Source: Bufo bufo
Lineage: Eukaryota > Chordata > Amphibia > Anura > Bufonidae
Reading direction: 5' to 3'
Length of the DNA: 64,000 nt
Assembly: GCF_905171765.1 (NCBI RefSeq)
Contig: NC_053389.1
Span: 744,931,146-744,995,145 of the forward strand
A program made the position numbers and the translations under genes. The notes beneath the pieces were generated by a model. The model ran no database searches. It saw nothing but the letters and a program-made list of their open reading frames with translations, and had not been told where the DNA came from. Shown piece by piece: positions 11,640 through 23,183 of the stretch; the first letter of the stretch is position 1, and each line of letters starts with the position of its first letter.

Positions 11640-12281
11640 TTACCTGTGCCGCAGTTGAGATAAAAAAAGTTGCAGTGCCCTAAATTCGGATGTAACACCT
11701 ATGTGAAATGGCACTATCCAGTGCCTAGAAGGAGAGGTGTTAGGGAAGGATCTGAAACCGTGACCGTCCCTTAAATAGAGCTACCCAGGTATGTACATGC
11801 GGTGAGTATAGGAGTCCGCGCCGGCCGGCGTGCGCTCCAAAGGCCGGATGTTGAGCGGCACCCAAAGCACACGTGACCGGAAATGCATTCCAAAGGGCGG
11901 AAGTGGGTACTGCGGTAGATCATAAGAGTTGTTTATGGTTTAGATGGAGTGGTCAAATAGTGGAAGTGCATTCCATTTAACGGAACTAGATTTATTGAAG
12001 CGCATGCTATGATGGTTGACAAGGAATCTAGGGCTATTCATAAATCCAAATACAATGGGACAAATAAGGCACATGAATGTGTAATATAATGGGACTAAAA
12101 GGAAAAAAAGACCAGGCACTTGGATGTATACTGTTAGTAATGTAAATTGGTTAGTAGTATATATCTGTAAACTAAATAACAAAGGATACCCCTTTGCGGC
12201 ACTGGGTCCCGGTTGTGATTAGAGGGCATGCAATGGAATGAGACAATAAATTGTTAATTTTCTGATATTAGACCATTTTAT
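11640..12281 (-). repeat. Left inverted arm of the Penelope-like element
   Basis: The segment 11847-12281 is the reverse complement of 15955-16073 plus 16972-17282. Shared blocks include CTGGGTCCCGGT, AACCAATTTACATTA and TAGATTTATTGAAGCG in matching order. The arm meets forward-oriented reverse-transcriptase sequence at about 12282. The outer part 11640-11846 has no partner on the right, so the left copy is longer. Penelope-like elements often have terminal repeats in direct or inverted arrangement; this arm is probably the 3'-terminal region of a second, inverted, truncated copy. Confidence 0.75.
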
Positions 12282-12383
12282 GTTTCTGGACCACTTTTAT
12301 TTACAAAAACAAGGTACCGCAATGGGATGTAACATAGTTCCACCCTACGCGAATTGCTACATGGCAGATTTTAAGGAGACATA

Positions 12384-13320
12384 CAGTACAGACCAAAAGT
12401 TTGGACACACCTTCTCATTCAAAGAGTTTTCTTTATTTTCATGACTGAAGGCATCAAAACTATGAATTAACCTGTGTGGAATTATATACATAACAAACAA
12501 GTGTGAAACAACTGAAAATATGTCATATTCTAGGTTCTTCAAAGTAGCCACCTTTTGCTTTGATTACTGCTTTGCACACTCTTGGCATTCTCTTGATTAG
12601 CTTCAAGAGGTAGTCCCCTGAAATGGTCTTCCAACAGTCTTGAAGGAGTTCCCAGAGATGCTTAGCACTTGTTGGCCCTTTTGCCTTCACTCTGCGGTCC
12701 AGCTCACCCCAAACCATCTCGATTGGGTTCAGGTCCGGTGACAGTGGAGGCCAGGTCATCTGGCGCATCACCCCATCACTCTCCTTCATGGTCAAATAGC
12801 CCTTTCCTTCAAAGTTTTCCCAATTTTTCGGCTGACTGACTGACCTTAATTTCTTAAAGTAATGATGGCCACTCATTTTTCTTTACTTAGCTGCTTTTTT
12901 CTTGCCATATCACAAATTCTAACAGTCTATTCAGTAGGACTATCAGCTGTGTATCCACCTGACTTCTCCTCAACGCAACTGATGGTCCCAACCCCATTTA
13001 TAAGGCAAGAAATCCCACTTATTAAACCTGACAGGGCACACCTGTGAAGTGAAAAACATTTCAGGGGTCTACCTCTTGAAGCTCATCAAGAGAATGCCAA
13101 GAGTGTACAAAGCAGTAATCAAAGCAAAAGGTGGCTACTTTGAAGATCCTAGAATATGACATATTTTCAGTTGTTTCACACTTGTGTTTTATGTATATAA
13201 TTCCACATGTGTTAATTCATAGTTTTGATGCCTTCAGTGTGAATCTACAATTTTCATAGTCATGAAAATAAAGAAAACTCTTTGAATGAGAAGGTGTGTC
13301 CAAACCTTTGGTCTGTACTG
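12384..13320 (-). mobile_element. Internally deleted Tc1-like transposon with long terminal inverted repeats
   Basis: TA dinucleotides flank the element at 12382-12383 and 13321-13322. It starts CAGTACAGACCAAAAG and ends with the inverse (CTTTGGTCTGTACTG). Terminal inverted repeats are unusually long, roughly 245-260 bp (12384-12627 against 13059-13320), and the arms include the last codons of the transposase. At 937 bp it lacks much of the transposase, so it is non-autonomous. It is inserted in a Penelope-like RT fragment. Confidence 0.9.
12523..12908 (-). pseudogene. Tc1 transposase, internally deleted
   Basis: Reading the minus strand, a start at about 12908 gives MARKKQLSKEK, a typical Tc1 N-terminus, then a stop. 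The rest joins directly to a C-terminal portion with GHHYFKKL, WPPLSPDLNPIEMVWGELDR (the terminal catalytic E region) and RMPRVCKAVIKAKGGYFEE. The DNA-binding domains and the first two catalytic aspartates are missing. The protein cannot be catalytic. Confidence 0.85.
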
Positions 13321-13450
13321 TATGCTTACATGAATCACTTATTCTTGTCGCACACTGTGGTTTGGAAAATATATATTGCCGACATTTTCTATATATGGTA
13401 GGGCACAACTGAAAGCCTACTGATGTTCCACACTGTTTCTATATTCCTTA

Positions 13451-15725
13451 TATCCTGAGATCTTCTACATTAAAACAGAACTAAGGACCCACGTAGAACT
13501 CGAGGATCACGGAGAGGCTCAAGAACTGACACGGTCTCGTCCCAACATCCTCTATCCGTGACTATCTATTCTCAGGTACAACCAGAGTGTTCAATAGCTT
13601 AATCTCTTTTTATCAACATTTCCTCTGTCTCTTTAAGCCCAGCCAAACTGAACCTTTTACAAAAGGGCTTGTCATTCTGTCCTTCTTACTTTCCGAATAC
13701 TTTTCAATCAGGATTTACAGCGGTTTTACCGAAATATTTGCCTGAAGGAACATTTTTGCAATGTTGCAACAACCAAAAACATAACATCACCCATTAAATC
13801 ACTAATCTGTTCCAGAGACCTAGGTTTACGCACTAAGAGCACCTATATGCCACCTAAGAACCAGCCAGCAGTGGAAACAGTCATAAATCTAGTGCAAAGG
13901 GACGTAATCCAATTCATGAAGCAAACCAAACTAGGTAAATACAAATTGGTAAATAATATTACTAATGTTGAGAAACAAGCACTTAACTCTCTACAGCAGT
14001 CCAAACAGTTAATAATCAAACCTGCTGACAAAGGCAGAGCCTTGGTTATCATGGACAAATCTAAATATATCTCAGAGGTCCATTGCCAGGTGAATTACAG
14101 TAACATTTATCAGAAACTTAATCAGAATCCCTCCTCTACAATTGCTACCCACATTACCAATATTCTTCGACATTACTAGTCTACTAATGTCATTGACGAA
14201 TCTACAGTGAATTTCTTAACACAATCTAATTCTGTCATACCGGTCTTCTACATCCTACCTAAGATACATTAGAATTTACAGAAACCCCCAGGATGCCCAA
14301 TAGTTGCCTCCACAGATTCCATCTTGTCTCCACTCTCCATTTTTAAAAAAAAATCCTGACACCTGAGTTAAAGGAAACTAAATAATTCCTTCTTGACACT
14401 ACTTCCTTTCTCAAGATCATTAAAAAGGTAGATACATTATCAACACCATTTTGGTAACATGGGATGAAATTAGTTTGTATACCTCCATAGAACACAATAA
14501 GGGCATTCAAGCGGTACAGAAAATGTTGGAAAATACAGAACTACTCAGAAAAGTGGTCGCATTCTGTCTGGATTTATTCCAGAAGGTACTCAAGCACAAT
14601 TATTTTATTATTTTATGTTTCAGGACAAATTTTATTTACAAAAACAAGGTACCGCAATAGGATCTAATGAAGCTCCGCCCTACGCAAATTGCTACATGGC
14701 AGATTTTGAGGAGACATAGGTTTACACAAATCACTTATTCTTGTCACACACTGTGGTTAGGAAAAGATACATTGACGACATTTTCTGTATATGGAAGGGC
14801 ACAACTGAAAGCCTACTGATGTTCCATACTGTTCTTAATTCCATATATTACAATTTACTATACTTCACTATCAACTCTCCATCAATTTGTCAGACACTGT
14901 GGTTAAAAAAAAATTCCCTAGGTAAACTCACAACAGATTTGTATCGAAAACCTACTGACAGAAATAACTTACTCCATTTTTCCAGTTTCCATCCTCCTAC
15001 CACAAAAAAAGCACTCCCAGGTTCCCAACTCAAAAGAATACAAAACAGTCAATGATCCACAAACCCGAGTTCAGCATATGGAGGAAATGAAACAACGGTT
15101 CAGAGACCGCGGTTACCCGACACACACACTAAAACTTCCAATACTAAAGCGACAGAATCCTATACCCTTGAATAAGCGTATTCCTTTAGTCCATACCTTT
15201 CACCTGACTGCACAGAAAATCCTTAACATCATCTGGGGAGATTGGCCGTTTTTAAAGAAAGCATTTCGACAAATTGAGGAATTTAACAACCCAATATTTC
15301 CATGCAATTTATGCGATTCAATAGTCAGAGCGGATGCCGCCTACCAAAACAAATGTTCTTAAGAACTCAAAAAAGAGGCACATTTCCATGCCTACATTGT
15401 TTTCAGTGCTCCAACATACAAAAGGGCCCAACTATCTCCCATCCACACACGGGAAGACCAGTAGAGATTTGAGGTTTTTTTTACCTGTGACTCCGATTAT
15501 GTAGTGTACTTAATTAAATGTCCCTGTGGCCTCGTGTATGTGGGAGAAACCACGCAGAAAGTGAGAGAAAGGATTTGCCAACACAAATCGAACATAAGGC
15601 AGAATCTACTTCTACCAATTCCTTCACACTTCCACGAAGCAAAACATAACATAGCCCGCAGAGGATGCAACAGGTCTAAAATTCTGAAATTGAGAGAAGC
15701 CTTTTGGATCCATTACAAACCATGA
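13451..15725 (+). pseudogene. Penelope-like element polyprotein: RT and GIY-YIG endonuclease, broken
   Basis: Penelope-like elements encode a telomerase-related RT fused to a GIY-YIG nuclease. In order, in shifting forward frames: an N-terminal block near 13625-13720 (PSQTEPFTKGL...PNTF); IIKPADKGRALVIMD at 13847-14179; a YxLPKIH-like motif near 14245; WDEISLYTSIEH at 14451-14660; the catalytic RYIDDIFCIW at 14741-15055 followed by TDLYRKPTDRN and PGSQLKR; a thumb segment at 15078-15362 with FPCNLC; and a nuclease frame at 15504-15725 with VYLIKCPCGLVYVGETTQ and RERICQHK. I count at least five frame changes or stops, so it is dead. The GIY-YIG motif and YIDD box make the family call secure; the clade is not resolved. 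Confidence 0.85.
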
Positions 15726-15954
15726 GCCCCAAAGGCATGAACAGGGAATATGAAATACTAAATCTCCTCTAATCTAATCCTGCTCTGATTACCATTCCTG
15801 TATGCTCTGACTATCATGCTAACCTCAAATATTGAAGAGGTATAAACAAGACTTAGATCATATATCTAGTACATGTCATCCTGATAGTACTGTTATACTG
15901 TTAACCCACTCTCTAACATGATTATGATTAATTTAGGATATATTGTCTTGTAAA
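15726..15954. other. Penelope-like 3' untranslated region
   Basis: AT-rich sequence between the nuclease stop and the right inverted arm. I see no further coding sequence and no clear hammerhead core here. Confidence 0.5.
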
Positions 15955-17282
15955 TGCCGAATGGTCTAATATCAGAAAATAAGCGTTTTATTGTCCATTG
16001 CAGGCCCTCTAATCACCACCGGGACCCAGTGCCACAGAGGGGTATCCTTTGTTATTTAGTTTACAGATATATACCGTTTCCCTGAAAATAAAACAGTGTC
16101 TTATATTAATTTTTGCTCCAAAAGATGCGCTAGGTCTTATTTTCAGGGGATGTCTTATTTTTCCATGAAGAAAAATACGGTACACATTTATTGTTGAAAA
16201 AAAAAAGAAGGAAATCAGGGTGGGGAGGGGGATCACTTAAAATGGCACAGGGTGATCAGAGAAGGGAAGCAAAATGACACAGGGGTATCAGGGTGGGGAG
16301 GGGGATCACTTAAAATGACACAGGGGGATCAGAAGGGGGAATCAAAATGGTACAGGAGAATCAGAGGGGGGGGATTACTATAGCATTTTAGTACCCCCTT
16401 CTGATCCTCCTGTGTCATTTTGATTCCCCCCTCTGATCCCCCCTGTGTCATTTTAAATGATCCCCCTCCCCACCCTGATCACCCTGTGTCATTTTGATTC
16501 CCCCCTCTGATCACCCTGTGTCATTTTAATTACTGTTTTTAGTCTCCCCCCCCCATCTTCACCAGACATCCCCCACCTTCCATCAGATATTCCCCCCCTA
16601 CCTGTCACCCCGTCCCCTGTGTGTCCGTGCCAGCCAAGTTGTGAGACTCCATCAGGGCAGAGCGAGCAGCCGGCGGAAGAGGGCGGCAGCTTGTCCTGGC
16701 GGTGGCTGCGGCCAATCAGTGAGCTCCTTACATTCTGGGGTGGCTTGCTTTATAATCGGGGAGTCATTATGTTCGGCGGATGCTTTATAATCGGGGAGGC
16801 ATTACGGTATGTTCGGCCGATGCTTTATAATCGGGGAGGCCTTATTTTCGGGGGATGCTTTATTATCGGGGAGGCCTTATTTTCGGGGGGATGCCTTATA
16901 TTACAGCGATAGGCAAAACTAGAGGTAGGTCTTATTTTCGGGGGATGTCTTATTTTCGGGGAAACGCGGTACTACTAACCAATTTACATTATTAATAGTA
17001 TACATCCAAGCGCCTGATCTTTTTTCCTTTTTGTGCCATTATATTACACATCCATGTGCCTTATTTGTCCCATTGTATTTAAATTTATGAATAGCCCTAG
17101 TTTACTTGTCAACCATCATAGCATACGCTTCAATAAATCTAGTTCTGGTAAATGGAACGCACTTCCACTATTTGTGCGCTCCATCTAAACCATAAAAAAC
17201 TCTTGCGATCCACCGCAGTACCCACTTCCGCCCTTTGGAACGCATTTCCGGTCATGTGTGTTCCGGGTGCAGCTCAACATCT
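15955..17282 (+). repeat. Right inverted arm of the Penelope-like element, interrupted
   Basis: 15955-16073 and 16972-17282 pair with the left arm at 11847-12281. The arm is split by a TA-flanked MITE at 16074-16969. Its outer end, around GCAGCTCAACATCTG at 17270-17282, abuts the truncated hAT transposase, so either the element inserted there or a deletion joined the two. Confidence 0.75.
16074..16969. mobile_element. TA-flanked MITE with GTTTCCCnGAAAATAA ends
   Basis: The ends are CCGTTTCCCTGAAAATAA on the left and the inverse of CCGCGTTTCCCCGAAAATAA on the right, each next to TA (16072-16073, 16970-16971). Comparison with the uninterrupted left Penelope arm shows that removing the element and one TA restores the host sequence, which fixes the boundaries and the 2-bp TA duplication. 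Subterminal copies of TCTTATTTTCGGGGGATG repeat several times on the right. The centre (16205-16540) is a foldback of GGGGATCAGA-type units. It is non-coding; the TA target suggests Tc1/mariner-type mobilisation. Confidence 0.85.
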
Positions 17283-19443
17283 GCATATTTTCCAGGATAT
17301 GAATCAGTGGAATGACATTGTTCATCCCGTAGTCCTGGCGACTTACAAATTAAGTGGCCTCCTCAAAGGAGCTGAGCAAACGGCAGTTGTCACGCATGAG
17401 CTGCCACTGGCTAACATCGAAGTTACACAGGGAAGTACCTCTGTCCGCCTGTATCATCAAGAAATCGTTCTGCCGCTGTAGCTCAAGGAGGGTGTGTTTG
17501 GTGGTGTAGAAGTGGCTGAAGTGCATGCAAAGTTTCCTGCCCATTTTTAGGATGTCTTGCAGATGGGTGGAAGAGTTCAGGAACCGCTTGACAACCAGAT
17601 TAGACACGTGCGCCATGCAGGGTGCATGGCTCAGCCCTCCTTGACGCAGCTCCGACAACATGTTCTTCCCATTGTCAGTCACCATGTTTCCGATTTTGAG
17701 TTGTCGCGGAGAAACCAGGATTCAATTTCTTGATGAAAGACACGGAGCACTTCCTCCCCAGTGTGACCCCATTCGCCCAGGCAAACTTGGTGCAGAACAG
17801 CGTGACACCGCCGTGCCCTGCATATGTGGTATGCTGGTGGGGCACTGTGAATTGTCCCAGCAGTGGAGGCTGAGGACACAGTGGAGGATAAGGAGGCAGA
17901 GGAGGATAATGTTGCAGGACCAATGGCGTGAGAACGTGGAGGCGGAAGCGGCGTCACCTGGCCAAGTTGCTGGTTTTGATGGGCAGGAACCACATTTACC
18001 CAGTGGGCCATAAAGGACATATATTGTTCTTGACTGTAGTTACAGCTCCACACGTCAGCGCTGCAGTGTACTTTGGCAGACACGAACAGGCTCAAGGACT
18101 GGCCCACCTTCTGTTCTACATGTTTGTGCAGGGCTGGTATTGCCTTTTTGGCAAAGAAATGACGGCTTGGGACTTTCCACCTTGGCTAGGCACAAGCCAT
18201 CAGTTCTCTGAAAGGTGCAGAGTCCACCACTTGGAAAGGGAGGGACTGCAGTAAAAGCAACTTGGCCAGAAGCACGTTCAGCTTCTGCCCGTTGGATGAG
18301 TGCACGCATACTGTTGTCTCTTGCAATTGCTTTGGTGATCGATTGCTGACGGAATGAATGAGTAGGAGGAGGAGTAGCAGAAGCATCAGGACCAGCAGAT
18401 GATGGGAAGGACAGACAGCTTCCTTCAGCTGAAATGGTGGAGCCTTGACTGCCTGAAATTGGGTGCGTGCCACTGGGTGATGCAGCGGTTGCTGTGGCAG
18501 GCTGGGCCACCACATCAGAGCCACGGTTCTCCCAGGCCACTTTATGGTGATGCTGCACATGTTGACGCAGGACCGTGGTGCCAACATTGGCACCCTGGCC
18601 ACGTGTTACCTTCTGACCACAGATTTGACAAATGGCCATGTTCATCTCCACCGAGGGCTTTAAAAAAATACTACCACACTGCCGAGTAGGTGATTTTACC
18701 CCCAACACCCCGCACTGACTGACTGCTACCGCCACTGCCTCCGTGAACCCCTGAACCACTACTTTCCGGGCCAGTAGGCTGCTCAGAATCTGGTTGTCTA
18801 GCCCGGGCACATTTGGCTCCTGACCTCACACTGCTGCCACCCTGCTGACTCCCAGCAACACTGACTCCCAGCCTCACGCGCAAGCTGCCACCCTCTTTTC
18901 CCGATGATGATGAAGTCCCTTCGTCACCCGGCTCCCAATTGCAATCAGCTACATCATCTTTAAGTACTGTCTGCACGTCACTGATGTCCTCCACAACTGT
19001 CTATGAGCCAGGAGCCTGACCGCTCGCAACACCAGCTCCCATGCCACTCTCTTCATCACTACTTGCCCGCTTACCGGAGGAAGCAGGGGATGTCTCCTCT
19101 GCATTTTGGCTGGGCAGTACCTACTGACTGTCCTCTAGTAGCTTGTCCTTGCTGTATAGTGGAGCTGAGCCAACAGCATATAGTACTTCTCTGGCTGAGG
19201 GAGCAGAAAAGGACAGAGGCAGGTTGAGAACAGGTGAGGGCACAGGGCATGCTCCAGGGCCATGCCAACTAAAGGTTGTGTCTGACGAACCCACCGTATC
19301 TTTGCTGGGGGTGTCTGATGTCACTTGTAATGAAGTTAAAGATCGAGTCAACCATTCAAGAACCGCTGGGTTGCTGGTCAAGACACGACCTCTAGCTGAC
19401 ACCTGGACCTCAGGCCTCTAGAAGTGACCCCTGCTGCCACGCC
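17283..19443 (-). pseudogene. hAT-superfamily transposase with BED finger, decayed and truncated
   Basis: Read on the minus strand in several frames. Between about 19400 and 18960 lies an N-terminal region (VLTSNPAVLEWLTRSLT). 18660-18550 gives a BED zinc finger (CQICGQKVTRG...TTVLRQHVQHHH). The RNase H-like core follows at 17685-17350 with MVTDNGKNMLSEL, PCMAHVSNLVVKRFL and a degraded TRWNST-like stretch. hAT transposases cut and paste DNA and dimerise through a C-terminal domain; that domain is missing because the gene ends at the Penelope arm. Many frameshifts exclude activity. Its N-terminal and 5' portion resumes beyond the non-autonomous hAT at 19444-21285. It is related to, but distinct from, the forward hAT gene at 49.4-52.1 kb. 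Confidence 0.75.
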
Positions 19444-21285
19444 CAGGGCCGGTACAAGGCAGGGGCCGAAGGAGCGGGTGCCCTGGGCGCTACCATTTGC
19501 GGACAGGAGGGGGGCGCAGGTGAAGTGCCAGCCACGGCCCCCCCTACATCATGCTGTGCCCCCCCATGTGCCCCCCCAACTAAAATGACCCCCCCCCCCC
19601 CCAAGTGAGCAGCCGCCGCCGGGCACAGGGAGATGAGCGCTTCCATTGCGCTCATCTCCATTGTAAACTGTCTGTGCCAGCGGAGGTGCAAGGGAGGGAG
19701 AGGCGTGTCCCTTCCCTTTCCTCTGATAGGCTGCAGGCAGGCACCGAAGTGGAGGAGAGTCCCCGCCCCCTAATTACTCCTGTTTACCTTTCTAAAGCTA
19801 AAGGACCTTTGATGATGTCATCACAGGTCCTGTAAGGGAACTGCACAGTGTAAAGTGTAGTTCCCAGGTTAGAACAGTGCATCTGCCAGGACCTGTGATG
19901 ACATCATCTTCAACATCACAGGTCCTGCAGAATCTAGCAAAGGAACTGCACCAAAAATGGTGTAGTTCCTAGGTTTCAAAGGTACATCTGCCAGGACCTG
20001 TGATGACATCATCACAGGTCCTTCAACCCCTAACAGCAAGTATTAAAAGTTCATAAGCAGCTCTGTATTGATCCATACAGACTGGAATGGAGAGGTAAGA
20101 GGAGGTCCTCCACTTTTCATCATTTACCCCCCCCCCCTCCATGCCCTGTTTTTACTCATTGCTCACTCATGTATACTACTTCAGACAGTTACCACTACCT
20201 CATGTACCTCACAGTGACTATAATGCATAACTGACCACATATTTCTATAAACACTGCATCTACAGTATTATACCTTCTATGTGTCACATCAATACACTGC
20301 TCTGTATATATATATATATGTGAGGTACGAGGTATAATAGATGCAGTGTGTACAGATATATAGTATATACAGCAGTGTACTGATATGTGAGGTACGAGGT
20401 GTCAATACACTGCTGTATTTACTATATACCTGTACACACTGCATCTATTATACCTCGTACCTCACATATTACACTACTGTATATACTGTATACACTGCAT
20501 ATATTATACCCCGTACCTCACATATCAGTACACTGCTGTATATACTATATACCTGTACACACTGCATCTATTATACCCTGTACCTCACATATCAGAACAC
20601 TAGGGAATATACTATATACCTGTACACACTGCATCTATTATACCGCGTACCTCACATAACTGTACACTGCTGTATATAATATACATCTGCATCTATTATA
20701 CCTCTTTTGTGTGCCAGGGCTGTTTTGTAATCCCATTCCGGCCCTGATGGCATAAATTATAAAACGCAGCAGCAAGAATAGTTCATGGAACAAAGGGAGG
20801 GGCTATAAAAGGGGAATGGGGGCCCAATTTAGATTCCTGCTATGGGGCCCAGTGATTTTTATGTACGCCCCTGGCTGCAGGCACTAGGCCGGCAGCCTAT
20901 CAGAGGCCGGCGCAATGACGTCATCGTGCCGCCTGAGCCTTACATTACAGCGTGGGACACAGGAAGAGGCTGCATCGCATCGCTGACACTTAGGTAAGTA
21001 TAAGTGTTTTTTTTTTGTTTTTTTTTACAATAGTGTTACTGGCACATTGGGGGGGCTTATTACAAAACTGGCACATGATGATGGGGGGGACTTTATACTG
21101 GCACATGATGATGGGGGGGAACTTTATAGTGTCTGTGACTTTCAAAGTCCCACAGTCCTTTGTTCTATTGCTTTAAGTATATTCTTGTTTTGAAACAACA
21201 TTGATTCTTTCTTAAAAACGGGGGGGGGGGGGGGCGCAGTTTGCCATCTTCGCCCTGGGCACCAAATGGCCTTGTCCCAGCCCTG
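19444..21285. mobile_element. Non-autonomous hAT element, CAGGGCCGG family, 8-bp TSD
   Basis: Perfect 8-bp duplications GCCACGCC flank it (19436-19443 and 21286-21293). Ends are CAGGGCCGGTACAAGG on the left and the inverse of CAGGGCTGGGACAAGG on the right, followed by a shared GTGCCCTGGGCGC block. The 1.8-kb interior is non-coding: C-rich at 19500-19610, a GATGATGTCATCACAGGTCC repeat near 19810-20030, and a minisatellite at 20270-20710. It interrupts the minus-strand hAT pseudogene. A relative with similar ends lies at 32315-34659. Confidence 0.9.
20270..20710. repeat. Minisatellite of about 65-70-bp units
   Basis: Repeats of TGTACACACTGCATCTATTATACC followed by CGTACCTCACATATCAG recur about six times, some early copies inverted. 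Forward open frames over the array are repeat translations rich in Y, I and T and are not genes. Confidence 0.8.
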
Positions 21286-21760
21286 GCCACGCCCCCTTAC
21301 TCTGCTGCGACCTGTGCCTGCGCCAGAAACATTTATGCCTGTGCCCCTCCCCTGTGCATGGCCTGTCACGTCTCTGTCTGACATACTGTTAAATCAAATA
21401 AGTAAATAAAAAGGAAATTAATACATGCAAAAAAGGGATGTAATTTTCTCACTTCACCACACAACGGCTAATAAGCTCCTCCCCCCCACTAATACACAAC
21501 AAAAAAAGCTTTGGAACAAATAATTGTGGCCGTGAACGGCAAATAATAATTTTTTTTGCCACTAATACACGCCAAAAATGGGCTTTAGAACATATAACTG
21601 TGGCCGTGAACGGTAAATAAAGTTTTTTTTGCCACTAATACACTCCAAAAAGGGCTTTAATTTTCTCACTTCACCACCCCAAACGGCTAATAAGCCCTTT
21701 TTCTTTTTCCCCACTAATACACAACAAAAAAGGCTTTAGAACATATATATATATATACAG
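21286..21760 (-). pseudogene. 5' portion of the minus-strand hAT element with leader repeats
   Basis: Just beyond the non-autonomous insertion, minus-strand sequence at 21294-21384 continues the hAT N-terminal region (GHAQGRGTG...GAGTGRSR-like, similar in style to the GRGRGRS N-terminus of the forward hAT gene). 21400-21745 holds three or four degenerate repeats of CCACTAATACAC...AAAAAGGGCTTTAG, equivalent in position to the long leader arrays of the hAT element at 44.5-55.5 kb. No outer terminal repeat was found. Confidence 0.55.
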
Positions 21761-21894
21761 AGGTATCATCTAATGCAAACATGAAATGAGAAGCAGTATA
21801 ATGGCAATTTGGATACACAGTCAGTGCAGCAAGGTGTAATAGGATTGTTCCTATTACCCAGGCTGTAAACACCCCTATTGCACCCTGTTCTACT

Positions 21895-22165
21895 TTAAAG
21901 AGGACCTTTCACCAGAATAAAGTATCTAAACTGACTATACAGACGTGTAGAGCGGCGCTCAGGGATCCCCCTGCACTTACTGTTATCCCTGGGCGCCGCT
22001 CCGTTCTCCGGTTATAGCCTCCGGTATGTTCATAGTTAGGCTCCACCCAGGGGAACCTGCCGCGGTCTCCTTCTCCTATGCTGTAGCGCTGGCCAATCGC
22101 AGCGCTCAGCTCATAGCCTGGCGTTTCGGAGATCTTATAATCCTCCTTCTTCAGGGGTATTTTCA
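21895..22165. mobile_element. TTAA MITE fragment with hammerhead-like motif
   Basis: Begins TTAAAGAGGACCTTTCACC at 21895, a typical TTAA-MITE end; the other end is missing where LINE sequence starts at about 22166. On the minus strand, 22154-22123 reads CTGAAGA, then an AGGAG/CTCC stem with a 10-base loop, then GAAAC. This has the order of the hammerhead core (CUGANGA, stem II, GAAA). I cannot find the cleavage-site strand with confidence, so catalysis is unproven. Confidence 0.5.
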
Positions 22166-22548
22166 CAGAGGTCTCCAGTACTTCAAAAGGAGATCACTTA
22201 TAGAGAAGGATTTGGGTGTCCTTGTAGATGGTAGATTAAATAACAGCATACAATGTCAATCAGCTGCTTTTAAGGCCACCAGGATATTGTCATGCATTAA
22301 ACGAGGCATGGACTCGTGGGGCAGGGATGTGATATTACCACTTTACAAAGCGTTGTTGAGGCCTCATCTGGAATATGCAGTTCAGTTCTGGGCACCAGTC
22401 CATAGAAAGGACGCTCTGCAGCTGGAAAAGTGAAAACTGATAAGGGGCATGGACGGTCATAGTTATGAAGAAAGATTAAAATAATTTAATTTATTTAGTC
22501 TTGAGAAGAGACGTCTAAGGGGGGACAAGATTAACCTATACAAATATA

Positions 22549-23183
22549 CAGGGTGGGCCATTTATATGGATACACCTTAATAAAATGGGAACGGTTGGTG
22601 ATATTAAATTCCTGTTTGTGGCACATTAGTATATGTGAGGGGGGAAACTTTTCAAGATGGGTGGTGACCATGGCGGCCATTTTGAAGTCGGCCATTTTGA
22701 ATCCAACTTTTGTTTTTTCAATAGGAAGAGGGTCATGTGACACATCAAACTTATTGGGAATTTCACACGAAAAACAATGGTGTGCTTGGTTTTAACGTAA
22801 CTTTATTCTTTCATGAGTTATTTAGAAGTTTCTGACCACTTATAAAATGTGTTCAATGTGCTGCCCATTGTGTTGGATTGTCAATGCAACCCTCTTCTCC
22901 CACTCTTCACACACTGATAGTAACACCGCAGGAGAAATGCTAGCACAGGCTTCCAGTATCCGTAGTTTCAGGTGCTACACATCTCGTATCTTCACAGCAT
23001 AGACAATTGCCTTCAGATGACCCCAAAGACTTCAAAATGGCCGACTTCAAAATGGCCGCCATGGTCACCACCCATCTTGAAAAGTTTCCCCCCTCACATA
23101 TACTAATGTGCCACAAACAGGAAGTTAATATCACCAACCATTCCCATTTTATTAAGGTGTACTCATATAAATGGCCCACCCTG
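22549..23183 (-). mobile_element. Mariner-like transposon, internally deleted, long inverted repeats
   Basis: TA lies at 22547-22548 and 23184-23185. Ends are CAGGGTGGGCCATTTATA and its inverse, with inverted repeats extending about 150 bp (to GGCGGCCATTTTGAAGTC at 22672-22689 and 23033-23050). The 635-bp element keeps only a piece of transposase C-terminus. Excising it and one TA restores the surrounding CR1 frame (NLYKYINGPYKK), confirming the boundaries. Confidence 0.9.
22855..23025 (-). pseudogene. Mariner-type transposase C-terminal remnant
   Basis: A minus-strand frame reads HLKAIVYAVKIRDV, one stop, HLKLRILEACASISPAV, and SVCEEWEKRVALTIQHNGQH. This resembles the C-terminal end of IS630/Tc1/mariner transposases, where the last helices end in a QHxxxHxEH-like tail. 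No catalytic residues remain. Confidence 0.65.

Larger units (their letters stand above)
12282..13450 (+). pseudogene. Penelope-like RT fragment split by a Tc1 insertion
   Basis: 12282-12381 and 13323-13450 together match the internal RT region of the adjoining copy at 14600-14850, including ACAAAAACAAGGTACCGCAA, GCTACATGGCAGATTTT and GGCACAACTGAAAGCCTACT. The Tc1 element at 12384-13320 sits between them and removing it restores continuity. The fragment covers the RT palm around the YxDD box, which is itself degraded here. It is a partial duplicate of the main element. Confidence 0.75.

Noticed and set aside
18055..18810. Host BED zinc-finger gene
   Set aside because: The BED motif is real, but flanking frames carry a decayed hAT catalytic domain and stops, so it is a transposon relic.
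20341..20679. Membrane-like protein rich in Y, I and T
   Set aside because: It translates a minisatellite inside a non-autonomous hAT element.
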